The notes below the pieces were generated by a model that did not search any database, had not been told where the DNA came from, and saw only the letters and a program-made list of their open reading frames with translations. A DNA stretch of 64,000 nucleotides from Ruegeria profundi (GTDB taxonomy: Bacteria > Pseudomonadota > Alphaproteobacteria > Rhodobacterales > Rhodobacteraceae): positions 114,399 through 178,398 of the forward strand of contig NZ_LQBP01000009.1 in NCBI RefSeq assembly GCF_001507545.1, read 5' to 3'. The translations under genes and the position numbers were made by a program. Numbering within the stretch: position 1 is the stretch's first letter; each line of letters begins with the position of its first letter. Shown one piece after another: positions 18,338-27,502 of this stretch.

Positions 18338-18505
18338 TTACTTTGTCAGGATCAACTTACCGGCGCGGGTGATGCGCAGGGTGTACAGCTGGTCGCCCAG
18401 TTCAATATGGGCCAGCTTGCCGCCTTTGGTCAGATCTTCTGCTTTGTGGGCAGGCAGCATTGATACTGCATAATGTTGGCCGGGATTCGGGTTCTGTACA
18501 TTCAT
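18338..18505 (-). CDS. hemP: Hemin uptake protein HemP
   Basis: A 55-residue protein matching the HemP/HmuP family: the core AEDLTKGGKLAHIELGDQ is followed by YTLRITRAGKLILTK. HemP proteins are small iron-regulated products linked to heme receptor expression. It starts at the ATG at 18503-18505 and ends with TAA at 18338-18340, converging on the preceding fusion gene. No heme receptor or heme ABC genes are in the window, so it stands alone here. An A/T-rich dyad about 100 bases upstream may be its iron box. Confidence 0.85.
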   Translation of the reverse strand: MNVQNPNPGQHYAVSMLPAHKAEDLTKGGKLAHIELGDQLYTLRITRAGKLILTK

Positions 18506-18604
18506 CAGGACAACTCCAGAGATTCTCAGGCGAAATGCCTTGGTCTGTTCGCGTTACTGTTTCTGGCTGACCCTGATGGGTTGGCTGCGGTCTTTGCCGC
18601 TAAT

Positions 18605-18620
18605 CTGATTAAATTAGTCA
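18605..18620. promoter_or_regulatory. Iron-box-like dyad upstream of hemP
   Basis: CTGATTAAATTAGTCA (on minus: TGACTAATTTAATCAG) is a 16-base near-palindrome. It resembles the A/T-cored TGA...TCA boxes bound by Irr/RirA/Fur-type iron regulators in alphaproteobacteria. It lies in the 219-base gap between the divergent hemP and gph genes. Confidence 0.5.
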
Positions 18621-18724
18621 GGTTAGTCAAGGCCTGCTTCTGATAATTCCCACGCCCAGTGCGATTGTGCCGGGATATCAATCAGGATACGTCTTGGCCC
18701 GAGCAAAATTTCACGAGGACTCTG

Positions 18725-19390
18725 ATGACTGCAACAATCATGTTCGATCTGGACGGTACACTTGTCGACAGCCTGCCGGACATTGCGGCAGCCGCGAACA
18801 GTATGTTGCAGGATATTGGTGTCGAATCCCTGCCGCAGGACCGTATCAAGCAGTTTGTAGGCAAGGGCCTGCCCAACCTTGTGGAACGCGTAATTCACCA
18901 TTGCGGGTTGCCGATGGAAAATCACGGCGATCTTACCCAACGAACCCTGGCGCATTACAACGCCGCCTCAAGCGATAAAACCGTCACATATCCCGGGGTG
19001 CTGGAAGCCCTTGGTCAACTGCGCGACATGGGTTGTGTTATGGGAATCTGCACCAACAAACCCGAAGGCCCGGCGCGCCACGTGCTCGACGCGCTGGGGC
19101 TGGCCCCGCATTTCGATACTGTCATAGGTGGGGACAGCCTGCGCACTCGAAAACCGGACCCCGCGCATCTTGAGGCCAGCTTTGCTGCGGTCACCTCTAC
19201 CGGCCCGAGGATATTTGTCGGCGACAGCGAAGTGGATGCCGAAACCGCCCAGCGCGCACAGGTGCCGTTCCTGTTGTTTACAGAGGGGTATCGCAAATCT
19301 CCGATCTCCGAGATTCCGCATACCGCAAGCTATAGCGACTCATTGAAACTGCCAGCGCTTGTCACGCAAATCCTCGCCTCGACAAAGTAA
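18725..19390 (+). CDS. gph: Phosphoglycolate phosphatase (HAD superfamily)
   Basis: A 221-residue HAD phosphatase. Motif I is MFDLDGTLVDS, motif II includes GICTNKP, motif III is RKPDP and motif IV is FVGDSEVDAE. The cap domain and length match Gph, which hydrolyses 2-phosphoglycolate made during DNA repair or photorespiration-like metabolism. GAGG stands about nine bases before the ATG at 18725. It diverges from hemP. Confidence 0.88.
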   Translation: MTATIMFDLDGTLVDSLPDIAAAANSMLQDIGVESLPQDRIKQFVGKGLPNLVERVIHHCGLPMENHGDLTQRTLAHYNAASSDKTVTYPGVLEALGQLRDMGCVMGICTNKPEGPARHVLDALGLAPHFDTVIGGDSLRTRKPDPAHLEASFAAVTSTGPRIFVGDSEVDAETAQRAQVPFLLFTEGYRKSPISEIPHTASYSDSLKLPALVTQILASTK

Positions 19391-19440
19391 AACGCACAGG
19401 AATTTTCGAGGGGATATCGAAACGGGTCTCGGCCGGTAAC

Positions 19441-19478
19441 TGAGGGGCTGGCCGAGGGGGTAAGTAGCCAACCCCTCA
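19441..19478 (+). terminator. 38-base hairpin downstream of gph
   Basis: TGAGGGG-c-TGGC, a 14-base loop, then GCCA-a-CCCCTCA: eleven pairs broken by one mismatch. It begins 50 bases after the gph stop. The downstream sequence is AGGGGAAAAG rather than a T-run, so it may be a terminator read on either strand or a structured leader element. Confidence 0.45.
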
Positions 19479-19491
19479 TAGGGGAAAAGTG

Positions 19492-19505
19492 ATATCGTCC
19501 GATAT
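19492..19505. promoter_or_regulatory. Inverted repeat ATATCG-tc-CGATAT
   Basis: A perfect 6+6 inverted repeat with a 2-base spacer, 14 bases after the hairpin and about 360 bases before ureD. The shape fits a dimeric regulator site, but no regulator can be assigned. Confidence 0.35.
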
Positions 19506-19866
19506 GACCCGTTCGATAAATTACAGTTAATGGCTCCTGTCGGGACGCGATATAGGGGGTTTCCCGTAGCTCGGCAGACAAGCTTGAAATCAAAGAAGTT
19601 TTTATTGCCTCGATGAGCTGGATCGGCCAAAAATGCGCCCAATATTTCCTGCCAAGCCAACAATTACCGTCAAATTCACCAGGTGGCACGATCACTGCAC
19701 GGATCGGACGTGGCCCTGGCGAAAAGACCAGGCACAGGAATTCGCTTACCCGGCCTGTCTCGCTTAAATTTCGCGCAATCTAGGCGCATTTGCTTAAAAT
19801 TTGATCATAACAGCAGGAAATCCCATCTGTCAGCACGTTGAAGAATAGAGTTCCAACGCGGCACCG

Positions 19867-20742
19867 TTGAAACAAAAGGCACATCACATACGCCGCAGGT
19901 CCGCCATCACCCACCTCGCCTCGATATTGCCCAAACAGGGCGACGCGCCCCCTCGTGCACATGGCACCGTACGCTTAAGCACGAAGATCAGGGGTGGAAG
20001 GACGGTACTGGATGGATTTCGCCAGTCAGGTTCATTCAAATGCCTCTTTCCGCGCAGCGCCGAAAACGGGTTGGACGCGGTTCTACTGAACACCGCAGGC
20101 GGGATCACTGGCGGGGACGCGTTTCGGTTCAGTGGTATTGCCGCTGAGGGTACAACCCTGACCTTGACGACCCAAGCCTGCGAGCGGGTCTACAAGGCAC
20201 ATCCAGGCCCATCTGGGCACGTCATCAATCAACTGCGCGTCGACTCCGGTGCTCGGCTGAACTGGTTGCCGCAGGAAACCATCTTGTTCAACGGCAGCGC
20301 GCTGGAGCGACGCCTGATCATTGACCTTGCACAAACCGCATCTGCACTGATGGTTGAACCGCTTGTCTTTGGGCGCGCGGCTATGGGCGAGACGCTGGCC
20401 GATATCCGCCTACACGACCGGATCGAGATTCGGCGCAACGGCTTTCCTGTTTTCCTGGACGCCACCCGTTTCGCGGGCGACCTTACCACGCACCTGTCCA
20501 AACCGAACATTGCTGATGGTGCCGGTGCCATGGCGCTGGTCGTATTCGCCTCGTCCACGGCTGCGGGACATTTGCGCCCGGTTCGGCAGATGTTGCCTGA
20601 TAACGCTGGCGCAACGTTGATCCGAGACGACCTGCTTGTGGTCCGGATGCTGGCAGACAACAGCTTTGCCCTGCGCCAGGCGCTGATGCCGGTTTTGCAC
20701 CACCTTAACAACTCTTCTCTGCCTCGATGCTGGATGATTTAA
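19867..20742 (+). CDS. ureD: Urease accessory protein UreD
   Basis: A 291-residue UreD/UreH-family chaperone, recognised by [29 protein letters not shown] and [14 protein letters not shown]. UreD binds apo-urease and, with UreF and UreG, forms the complex that delivers nickel and CO2 to the active site. The start is uncertain: a TTG at 19867 is used because no in-frame ATG lies near the N-terminus, and its ribosome site is poor. It opens the operon ureD-A-orf-B-C-E-F-G; ureA follows one base after its stop. Confidence 0.93.
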   Translation: MKQKAHHIRRRSAITHLASILPKQGDAPPRAHGTVRLSTKIRGGRTVLDGFRQSGSFKCLFPRSAENGLDAVLLNTAGGITGGDAFRFSGIAAEGTTLTLTTQACERVYKAHPGPSGHVINQLRVDSGARLNWLPQETILFNGSALERRLIIDLAQTASALMVEPLVFGRAAMGETLADIRLHDRIEIRRNGFPVFLDATRFAGDLTTHLSKPNIADGAGAMALVVFASSTAAGHLRPVRQMLPDNAGATLIRDDLLVVRMLADNSFALRQALMPVLHHLNNSSLPRCWMI

Positions 20743-20743
20743 A

Positions 20744-21046
20744 ATGAACCTGACCCCCCGTGAAAAAGACAAACTGATGGTCGCGATGGCCGCTGAGGTA
20801 GCCCGCAAGCGGCTGGCCCGTGGCGTCAAACTGAACCACCCGGAAGCGATCGCGCTGATCACCGACGCCGTGGTCGAAGGCGCGCGTGACGGGCGTTCGG
20901 TCGCTGACATGATGCAAGCCGGGGCCGAGGTAATTACCCGCGCGCAATGCATGCAAGGCGTCCCCGAGATGATTCACGAGGTCCAGGTCGAGGCCACCTT
21001 TCCCGACGGCACCAAACTGGTGACCGTCCACAACCCCATTCGCTGA
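20744..21046 (+). CDS. ureA: Urease gamma subunit
   Basis: A 100-residue gamma subunit that begins [20 protein letters not shown] and continues with [25 protein letters not shown] and [14 protein letters not shown], near-invariant blocks of UreA. Length matches the family. It packs against UreB and UreC in the cytoplasmic urease trimer. A gene for a small His-rich protein follows after 14 bases. Confidence 0.97.
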   Translation: MNLTPREKDKLMVAMAAEVARKRLARGVKLNHPEAIALITDAVVEGARDGRSVADMMQAGAEVITRAQCMQGVPEMIHEVQVEATFPDGTKLVTVHNPIR

Positions 21047-21060
21047 AAAGGAATCCCGAA

Positions 21061-21222
21061 ATGACCCGCATGTTGTTCCCTGCCCTGATCCTGGCTGGCC
21101 CTGCGACGGCTCATACCGATACGCATATACATGCGCATGGGCCTGACTACGGCACATTGGGCATTGGCCTTGCGGTGATCGCCTTGATTGCAGCGGCCTT
21201 CGTTTTGAAGCTGCCAAAATGA
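21061..21222 (+). CDS. Small His-rich membrane protein inside the urease operon
   Basis: A 53-residue product with an N-terminal hydrophobic or signal segment ([14 protein letters not shown]), a His-rich loop ([10 protein letters not shown]) and a C-terminal hydrophobic helix ([20 protein letters not shown]). GGAATC precedes the ATG, and its stop overlaps the ureB start (ATGA), so it is coupled to the urease structural genes. The pattern suggests a membrane peptide with a periplasmic metal-binding loop, possibly aiding nickel supply. I recall uncharacterised ORFs at this position in related operons; the function is unproven. Confidence 0.75.
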   Translation: MTRMLFPALILAGPATAHTDTHIHAHGPDYGTLGIGLAVIALIAAAFVLKLPK

Positions 21223-21523
21223 TCCCAGGAGAGCTTTTCCCAGCCAAGGGTGAAATTACCCTGAACGCGGATGCTGTCAGGGTCACCTTGATGGTTGCCA
21301 ACACGGGTGACCGACCGGTGCAGGTGGGGTCACATTATCACTTTGCCGAGGCCAATCCGGCGTTGGAGTTCGACCGCACTGCGGCCTACGGTCTGCGTCT
21401 GGACATCGCGCCTGGCACCGCCGTGCGCTTTGAACCCGGCCAAGCCCGCGAAGTTTCGCTGATCCCGATTGGCGGGGCACGCAAAATCTATGGGTTCAAC
21501 CAAAAGGTCATGGGGCCGCTCTG

Positions 21524-21524
<1 letters not shown>
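21219..21524 (+). CDS. ureB: Urease beta subunit
   Basis: A 101-residue beta subunit. It begins [19 protein letters not shown] and has [20 protein letters not shown] and [10 protein letters not shown], the conserved UreB blocks. It is coupled by ATGA overlap to the preceding small gene, and its stop shares one base with the ureC start. It forms part of the (UreABC)3 urease in the cytoplasm. Confidence 0.97.
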
Positions 21525-23233
<1,709 letters not shown>

Positions 23234-23250
23234 GATTTAAGGAGGCCCAG

Positions 23251-23703
23251 ATGACCACCGCGATCAAAACCGCCCGCATCTATCATGATCACCACCACTC
23301 TCAGGCCCATGCTCAGGTCTCACTGGACTATGACGGGCGTTTTCTACGCCGCAAGATGCTGGCCACAGATGACGGCGAGTCCTTCCTGGTCGATCTGGCG
23401 CAAACAAAGTCGTTGGACCATGGCGGCGTTCTGGTTCTGGAAGACGGGCGCGAGATCGAGATCGTCGCCGCACCCGAAGACCTGCTGGAGGTGACCGGAG
23501 ATAATCTTTTGCGGCTTGCCTGGCATATCGGCAACCGTCACACGCCCTGTCAGATCGAAGGCAACCGCCTGCTGATCCAGCACGATCACGTCATCCGCGA
23601 TATGCTTGAAAAGCTGGGTGCAAACATTCGGGAAACCGTTGAACCTTTTACCCCTGAAGGCGGCGCGTATGGCCATGGCAGGACGCATGGCCATTCCCAC
23701 TAA
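23251..23703 (+). CDS. ureE: Urease nickel metallochaperone UreE
   Basis: A 150-residue nickel donor. It has a His-rich N-terminus (YHDHHHSQAH), the peptide-binding and metal-binding UreE domains (LRLAWHIGNRHTPCQI contains the conserved Gly-Asn-Arg-His), and a His-rich tail ending [10 protein letters not shown]. The ribosome site is excellent (AAGGAGG, seven bases before the ATG). UreE passes Ni(II) through UreG to urease. The ureF start lies inside its final codons. Confidence 0.95.
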   Translation: MTTAIKTARIYHDHHHSQAHAQVSLDYDGRFLRRKMLATDDGESFLVDLAQTKSLDHGGVLVLEDGREIEIVAAPEDLLEVTGDNLLRLAWHIGNRHTPCQIEGNRLLIQHDHVIRDMLEKLGANIRETVEPFTPEGGAYGHGRTHGHSH

Positions 23704-24340
23704 CGCGGATATCCTGACCCTGACACAATGGCTGTCCCCTGCCTATCCGGTGGGCGGATTTGCCTATTCACACGGGCTGGAATGGGAGATCGAATGCGGC
23801 GCTGTCGGTACCGTCGCAGAGGTCGGCAGTTGGATCACAGACGTGATCCAACACGGATCAGGCCACAGCGATTGTGTGTTCCTTGCAGCCGCCTACCGGG
23901 CAGAAACACCAGAGAAGCTGGGTGAGATCGACCGAACGGCGCGCGCCTTCTGCGCCTCGTCAGAACGGTTGTCAGAGACTGTTTTGCTGGGCGACGCTTT
24001 CTGTACCGTCACCTCGGATGTGTGGGCGCTGGACCTTAGTAAGCTGACCTACCCGGTCGCCATCGGCCATGCCGCTGCGGCACAAAAACTTCCCCTTGGC
24101 CTGACGGCGCAAATGTTTCTTCAGGCCTTTCTGGCCAACCTTGTCGCATGCGCAACCCGGTTGGTGCCTTTGGGGCAAACGGATGCGCAGCGGTTGATCC
24201 GTGACCTGACCCCCATGTGCCAGCGGATAGCAAACGAAGCGATTGAAACCGGTCTGAACGAACTGAGTTCAACTGCGTTCCTATCTGATATCGCGTCGAT
24301 GAAACACGAAACCCAATATTCAAGGATATTCCGAACATGA
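23687..24340 (+). CDS. ureF: Urease accessory protein UreF
   Basis: A 217-residue, mainly helical UreF. It is recognised from [36 protein letters not shown] and the C-terminal YSRIFRT, where YSRLFRS is typical. It links the UreD-urease complex with the GTPase UreG. The ATG at 23687 is chosen for its AGGA and normal N-terminus; in-frame ATGs at 23669 and 23675 are alternatives. It overlaps ureE by 17 bases, and its stop overlaps the ureG start. Confidence 0.93.
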   Translation: MAIPTNADILTLTQWLSPAYPVGGFAYSHGLEWEIECGAVGTVAEVGSWITDVIQHGSGHSDCVFLAAAYRAETPEKLGEIDRTARAFCASSERLSETVLLGDAFCTVTSDVWALDLSKLTYPVAIGHAAAAQKLPLGLTAQMFLQAFLANLVACATRLVPLGQTDAQRLIRDLTPMCQRIANEAIETGLNELSSTAFLSDIASMKHETQYSRIFRT

Positions 24341-24981
24341 GCAGTATGAACGGCCCTCTGCGCGTGGGCATCGGTGGACCTGTGGGCGCTGGCAAGACAA
24401 CACTGACCGCTGCGTTGTCCGAGGCGTTACGAGACAAAGTCTCGGTCGGCGTGATCACCAATGACATTTACACGCAAGAAGATGCCGAAGCGCTGATGCG
24501 GATGCAGGTTCTGCCGCAGGACCGGATTATCGGCGTGGAAACTGGTGGCTGCCCACATACGGCCATCCGCGAGGATGCGTCGATCAACCTGGCAGCCGTG
24601 GCCGAGATGCAGGCCCGCCATCCCGATGTTGAGGTGGTATTGATAGAAAGCGGCGGCGACAACCTGTCCGCCACGTTCAGCCCGGAACTGGCAGATGTGA
24701 CGCTTTATGTGATCGACGTGGCAGCAGGTGAGGAAATCCCCCGCAAGGGCGGCCCGGCGATCACGAAATCCGACATATTGATCATTAACAAAACCGATCT
24801 TGCCCCGCATGTCGGTGCCTCGCTTGAGGTGATGGACCGCGATGCGACGCGCATGCGCAATGGTCGGCCTTTTGTTTTCTCATCCCTGCGGCACAGAAAA
24901 GGCATTGATGAAATCGTGGAAATTCTGGCACGGATCGGGGGGCTGGATATCGCGCAAAGGGCGACCTCGGGCGCTGCCTAG
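24337..24981 (+). CDS. ureG: Urease accessory GTPase UreG
   Basis: A 214-residue SIMIBI-class GTPase. P-loop [10 protein letters not shown] is at 13-22, the nickel motif CPH at 72-74, [15 protein letters not shown] is the switch region and [11 protein letters not shown] the guanine-base motif. GTP hydrolysis drives nickel transfer to urease. It is the last gene of the operon. No nickel transporter gene lies in the window. Confidence 0.97.
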   Translation: MSSMNGPLRVGIGGPVGAGKTTLTAALSEALRDKVSVGVITNDIYTQEDAEALMRMQVLPQDRIIGVETGGCPHTAIREDASINLAAVAEMQARHPDVEVVLIESGGDNLSATFSPELADVTLYVIDVAAGEEIPRKGGPAITKSDILIINKTDLAPHVGASLEVMDRDATRMRNGRPFVFSSLRHRKGIDEIVEILARIGGLDIAQRATSGAA

Positions 24982-25116
24982 TTACCTCTGGGTGACACGC
25001 TGAAATACGCAACGGCCCGAGCAAAGATGGTTTGTTTCGGGGTTATTGCTGCATCCCTGATACGGCAAGTCCTGTCATAAATTCTTACTGCTTGCATTTT
25101 CTCAATTTCACGGGCT

Positions 25117-25146
25117 TGTATATTTATGTACGGGTGTACATATAAT
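25117..25146 (+). promoter_or_regulatory. Promoter/operator of tetR (25151), possibly leaderless
   Basis: An inverted repeat TATGTAC-GGGT-GTACATA (25125-25142) lies between a TTGTAT -35-like hexamer (25117-25122) and a consensus TATAAT -10 (25141-25146). The ATG follows four bases after the -10, so transcription would start at or near the A of the start codon, giving a leaderless mRNA. The operator position suits autorepression by the TetR protein. Confidence 0.6.
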
Positions 25147-25150
25147 CGCC

Positions 25151-25735
25151 ATGACACGCATCGGCCGACCCAGATCATTTGACGAAAAGACCGCTCTGAC
25201 CGCGGCTATGAATGCCTTTTGGGCAGGCGGCTATAGCGGGACAACTTATCTTGACCTTGAAAAAGCAACGGGCCTGAGACGGCAGAGCTTGACCTATGCT
25301 TTTGGAGAAAAGCAAGATCTGTTCCGCCGCGCCCTATCATTGTATATCGACCAACGGGTCACCAAAGCCACTGAGTTGCTTGCAACAGATGCGCCGTTCA
25401 AAGACAACCTGCGCGCACTTCTAAAGGCTTGGGAAGAGGACGCGTCATCGGGCAACGGCCGCGGATGCCTCTTGGTACGCTCAACGGCTGAGGTCGGCGC
25501 AGATGCGCATATGACGTCAGAGTTGCAACGCGGGGACACCATGCTTTTGCACGCTCTCACGCAAGCTTTCCGTCGGGCTAAAAGCAAAGGAGAGCTGACA
25601 TCGGAGACGCCGCCAGACGCACTCGCCCGGCTTGTCATTTCGGTTGGTAACGGCGCAATGATCCAAGCCGTTGCGCGCAAGAATCCAAAGATATCACAAA
25701 CCGCGCACGAGGCGCTTCTGTCACTTATCACTTAG
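25151..25735 (+). CDS. TetR-family transcriptional regulator
   Basis: A 194-residue TetR protein. The HTH holds FDEKTALTAAMNAFWAGGYS, and YLDLEKATGLRRQSLTYAFG is the DNA-reading part. The ligand domain includes GRGCLLVRSTAEV, typical of the AcrR/YezE-like group. There is no ribosome site, in keeping with the leaderless promoter. It lies upstream of and in line with the AhpD-like and thioredoxin-like genes and probably controls them. Confidence 0.92.
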   Translation: MTRIGRPRSFDEKTALTAAMNAFWAGGYSGTTYLDLEKATGLRRQSLTYAFGEKQDLFRRALSLYIDQRVTKATELLATDAPFKDNLRALLKAWEEDASSGNGRGCLLVRSTAEVGADAHMTSELQRGDTMLLHALTQAFRRAKSKGELTSETPPDALARLVISVGNGAMIQAVARKNPKISQTAHEALLSLIT

Positions 25736-25740
25736 TCATG

Positions 25741-25762
25741 CCTTGACTGCCACCAGTCGAGG
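25741..25762 (+). terminator. Hairpin after tetR
   Basis: CCTTGACTG-ccac-CAGTCGAGG: nine pairs with one G-T wobble, starting five bases after the tetR stop. It lacks a T-run, so it may only reduce read-through into the next gene. Confidence 0.45.
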
Positions 25763-25868
25763 TCAACATCACTCGGGCAATTTATGTTTGCTTGTTCATA
25801 ATCTTTCGGGTTCCGGCCTCGATTGATTTTCTGGCACCCGCCACCACCTACCGGATTGGAGAAAACGA

Positions 25869-26435
25869 ATGTCAACTTTCACCCACCACTCGATTGAAAC
25901 CGCCCCAGACGCGGCAAAACCGATGCTACAGCAAGCCGTTAAAGACTATGGCATGCTGCCCGGTCTCTATCAGGTGATGTCGTCGTCACCAGAACTGCTG
26001 GAGAGCTATTTCAAACTGCACGAACTGTTTGAGCGCACAGCGCTTTCCGTGGTTGAACGCAATGTCGTTTGGCTGACGATCAATGTTGAACATGCCTGTC
26101 ACTACTGTGTTCCGGCACACACCGCGATCGCAAAGATGCAAGGTGTCGATGACGCCATTATTTCAGCACTTCGTGACGAGCGCCCCCTTGAGGATTCCCG
26201 GTTGGAAGCCTTGCGCCAGTTCACTCTGACCCTGGTGCGCGGGCGTGGAAATGCCCCCAAAGAGGACGTGGAAGCCTTTCTTGCTGCCGGCTTCGAACCA
26301 AGAGCTATTTTGGACATCCTCGTTGGTCTGGCGCAGAAGGTTCTGTCAAACTATACTAACCATCTTGCTGAGACACCTGTTGATGCGCCTTTCAAGCCAT
26401 TTGCCTGGCAGAAAGTCGAAATCGCGGCCGCTTAA
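25869..26435 (+). CDS. Carboxymuconolactone decarboxylase (AhpD-like) family protein
   Basis: A 188-residue helical protein of the CMD/AhpD family. The redox motif CHYCVPAH carries the CxxC pair and following histidine seen in AhpD-type alkyl-hydroperoxidase partners, and the alignment region spans residues 40-150. GGAG precedes the ATG. With the thioredoxin-like gene 74 bases downstream and the TetR gene upstream, it probably belongs to a small thiol-redox response unit. True decarboxylase activity is unlikely given the CxxC. Confidence 0.85.
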   Translation: MSTFTHHSIETAPDAAKPMLQQAVKDYGMLPGLYQVMSSSPELLESYFKLHELFERTALSVVERNVVWLTINVEHACHYCVPAHTAIAKMQGVDDAIISALRDERPLEDSRLEALRQFTLTLVRGRGNAPKEDVEAFLAAGFEPRAILDILVGLAQKVLSNYTNHLAETPVDAPFKPFAWQKVEIAAA

Positions 26436-26509
26436 ACGCGATCACTGTTTTCCAATTGGCCTCGCGGCGAAGCGCGGGGCCACCTTTTTCAATTCTTAGG
26501 AAGCCAACA

Positions 26510-27061
26510 ATGCTGCTCGACACCCCCATTTGCGATTTTGGATGGAAGGCGCCTGACTTCACCTTGCGCGATCCGGATGGCCATGCATTCACCATGTCCC
26601 AAAATTTAGGAGAAAACGGCCTGCTGGTTGCTTTTCTGTGCAACCATTGCCCATACGTTCAGGCCATCGCGGACCGTTTAGCGGAAGACACCAGCACTTT
26701 GCTTGACGAAGGCATTGGCGTTCTTGGTGTAATGTCCAATGACTACCATGCCGTACCAACGGACGGACCCGCATACATGCGGTCATTCACGGCCCGGTCA
26801 GGCTGGCGTTTTCCGTATCTGATCGATGAAGACCAGTCCGTTGGCAAGTCTTGGGGTGCGGTTTGCACGCCAGATTTCTTCGGATTGAACGCTAAAGGTG
26901 AACTGCAATACCGCGGTCGCCTGGACAACACCCGGCTTGACACCACCTCGAACCGCACTCGGGAACTTGTGGAAGCCATGCGCCAGATATCACAAAGCGG
27001 TCACGGACCGGAAAAACAAATGCCATCCATGGGATGTTCAATCAAATGGCGAAAGATGTGA
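26510..27061 (+). CDS. Thioredoxin-fold (peroxiredoxin-like) protein
   Basis: A 183-residue AhpC/TSA-Redoxin family protein. It has WKAPDFTLRDPDG at the start, the redox motif LCNHCPYV (CxxC with the HCPYV signature) and WGAVCTPDFFG with the family's cis-proline region. It has no signal peptide, so it is cytoplasmic. AGGA precedes the ATG at 26510. Members of this 'HCPYV' group usually carry a DUF899-like or peroxidase role, but substrates are not known. It pairs with the AhpD-like protein upstream. Confidence 0.85.
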   Translation: MLLDTPICDFGWKAPDFTLRDPDGHAFTMSQNLGENGLLVAFLCNHCPYVQAIADRLAEDTSTLLDEGIGVLGVMSNDYHAVPTDGPAYMRSFTARSGWRFPYLIDEDQSVGKSWGAVCTPDFFGLNAKGELQYRGRLDNTRLDTTSNRTRELVEAMRQISQSGHGPEKQMPSMGCSIKWRKM

Positions 27062-27502
27062 TCAACGGTTCCCAATCGGCACCAAAATTTTCCCGCATAG
27101 AACAGGGCTACAACATCGCGTTGGCGGTTGGTATGCACCAGACTGCGGCACCCGCTGCTATACGAACCCAAGCGTAGGGGATTGGTGCCTCAATCGGGAA
27201 GTCGTCAAAATTCAGGTAGGCATCCCCGGATACCGACGGCAGTTTCAGAAGCCTCGAGATTGGTCCTTACTGTAACAGAATGAGACCGATCTCTTGCACG
27301 CAAGTTTTGGCAGATAGCCAAGATATACACTTTGTGGTGGCCAACACTTAATCCTCACCAAGGTATTGTTAGGTTCTGGAGTGAGTGGCTTTTGGATACG
27401 GAAAGCGACTACCATGAGCCCAGCACCTACTAGAATTCGCGACCAACGTGTGTAGGCGCATTAAAAAACTATCTTGTAACCCAGCAGGCAGATTGACTTC
27501 GG
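27062..27502. other. Gene-free region between thioredoxin-like gene and nptA-like gene
   Basis: These 441 bases separate two convergent genes. Frames are short, more A/T-rich than neighbours, and show no family resemblance or ribosome sites. No clear terminator hairpin was found. It may be decayed sequence. Confidence 0.6.

Larger units (their letters stand above)
19391..19866. other. Gene-free region before the urease operon
   Basis: No convincing gene was found in these 476 bases. The short minus-strand frames have no ribosome sites and no family resemblance. The region holds a strong 38-base hairpin (19441-19478) and an inverted repeat ATATCG-tc-CGATAT (19492-19505). It must also hold the ureD promoter, which could not be placed. 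Confidence 0.6.

Noticed and set aside
19330..19695. Two overlapping minus-strand frames of 107-121 codons before ureD
   Set aside because: They have no ribosome site or recognisable motif, and they run through the hairpin region and the end of gph.
23606..23686. Upstream extension of ureF
   Set aside because: The open frame runs back inside ureE, but the normal UreF N-terminus and an AGGA site fix the start near 23687.
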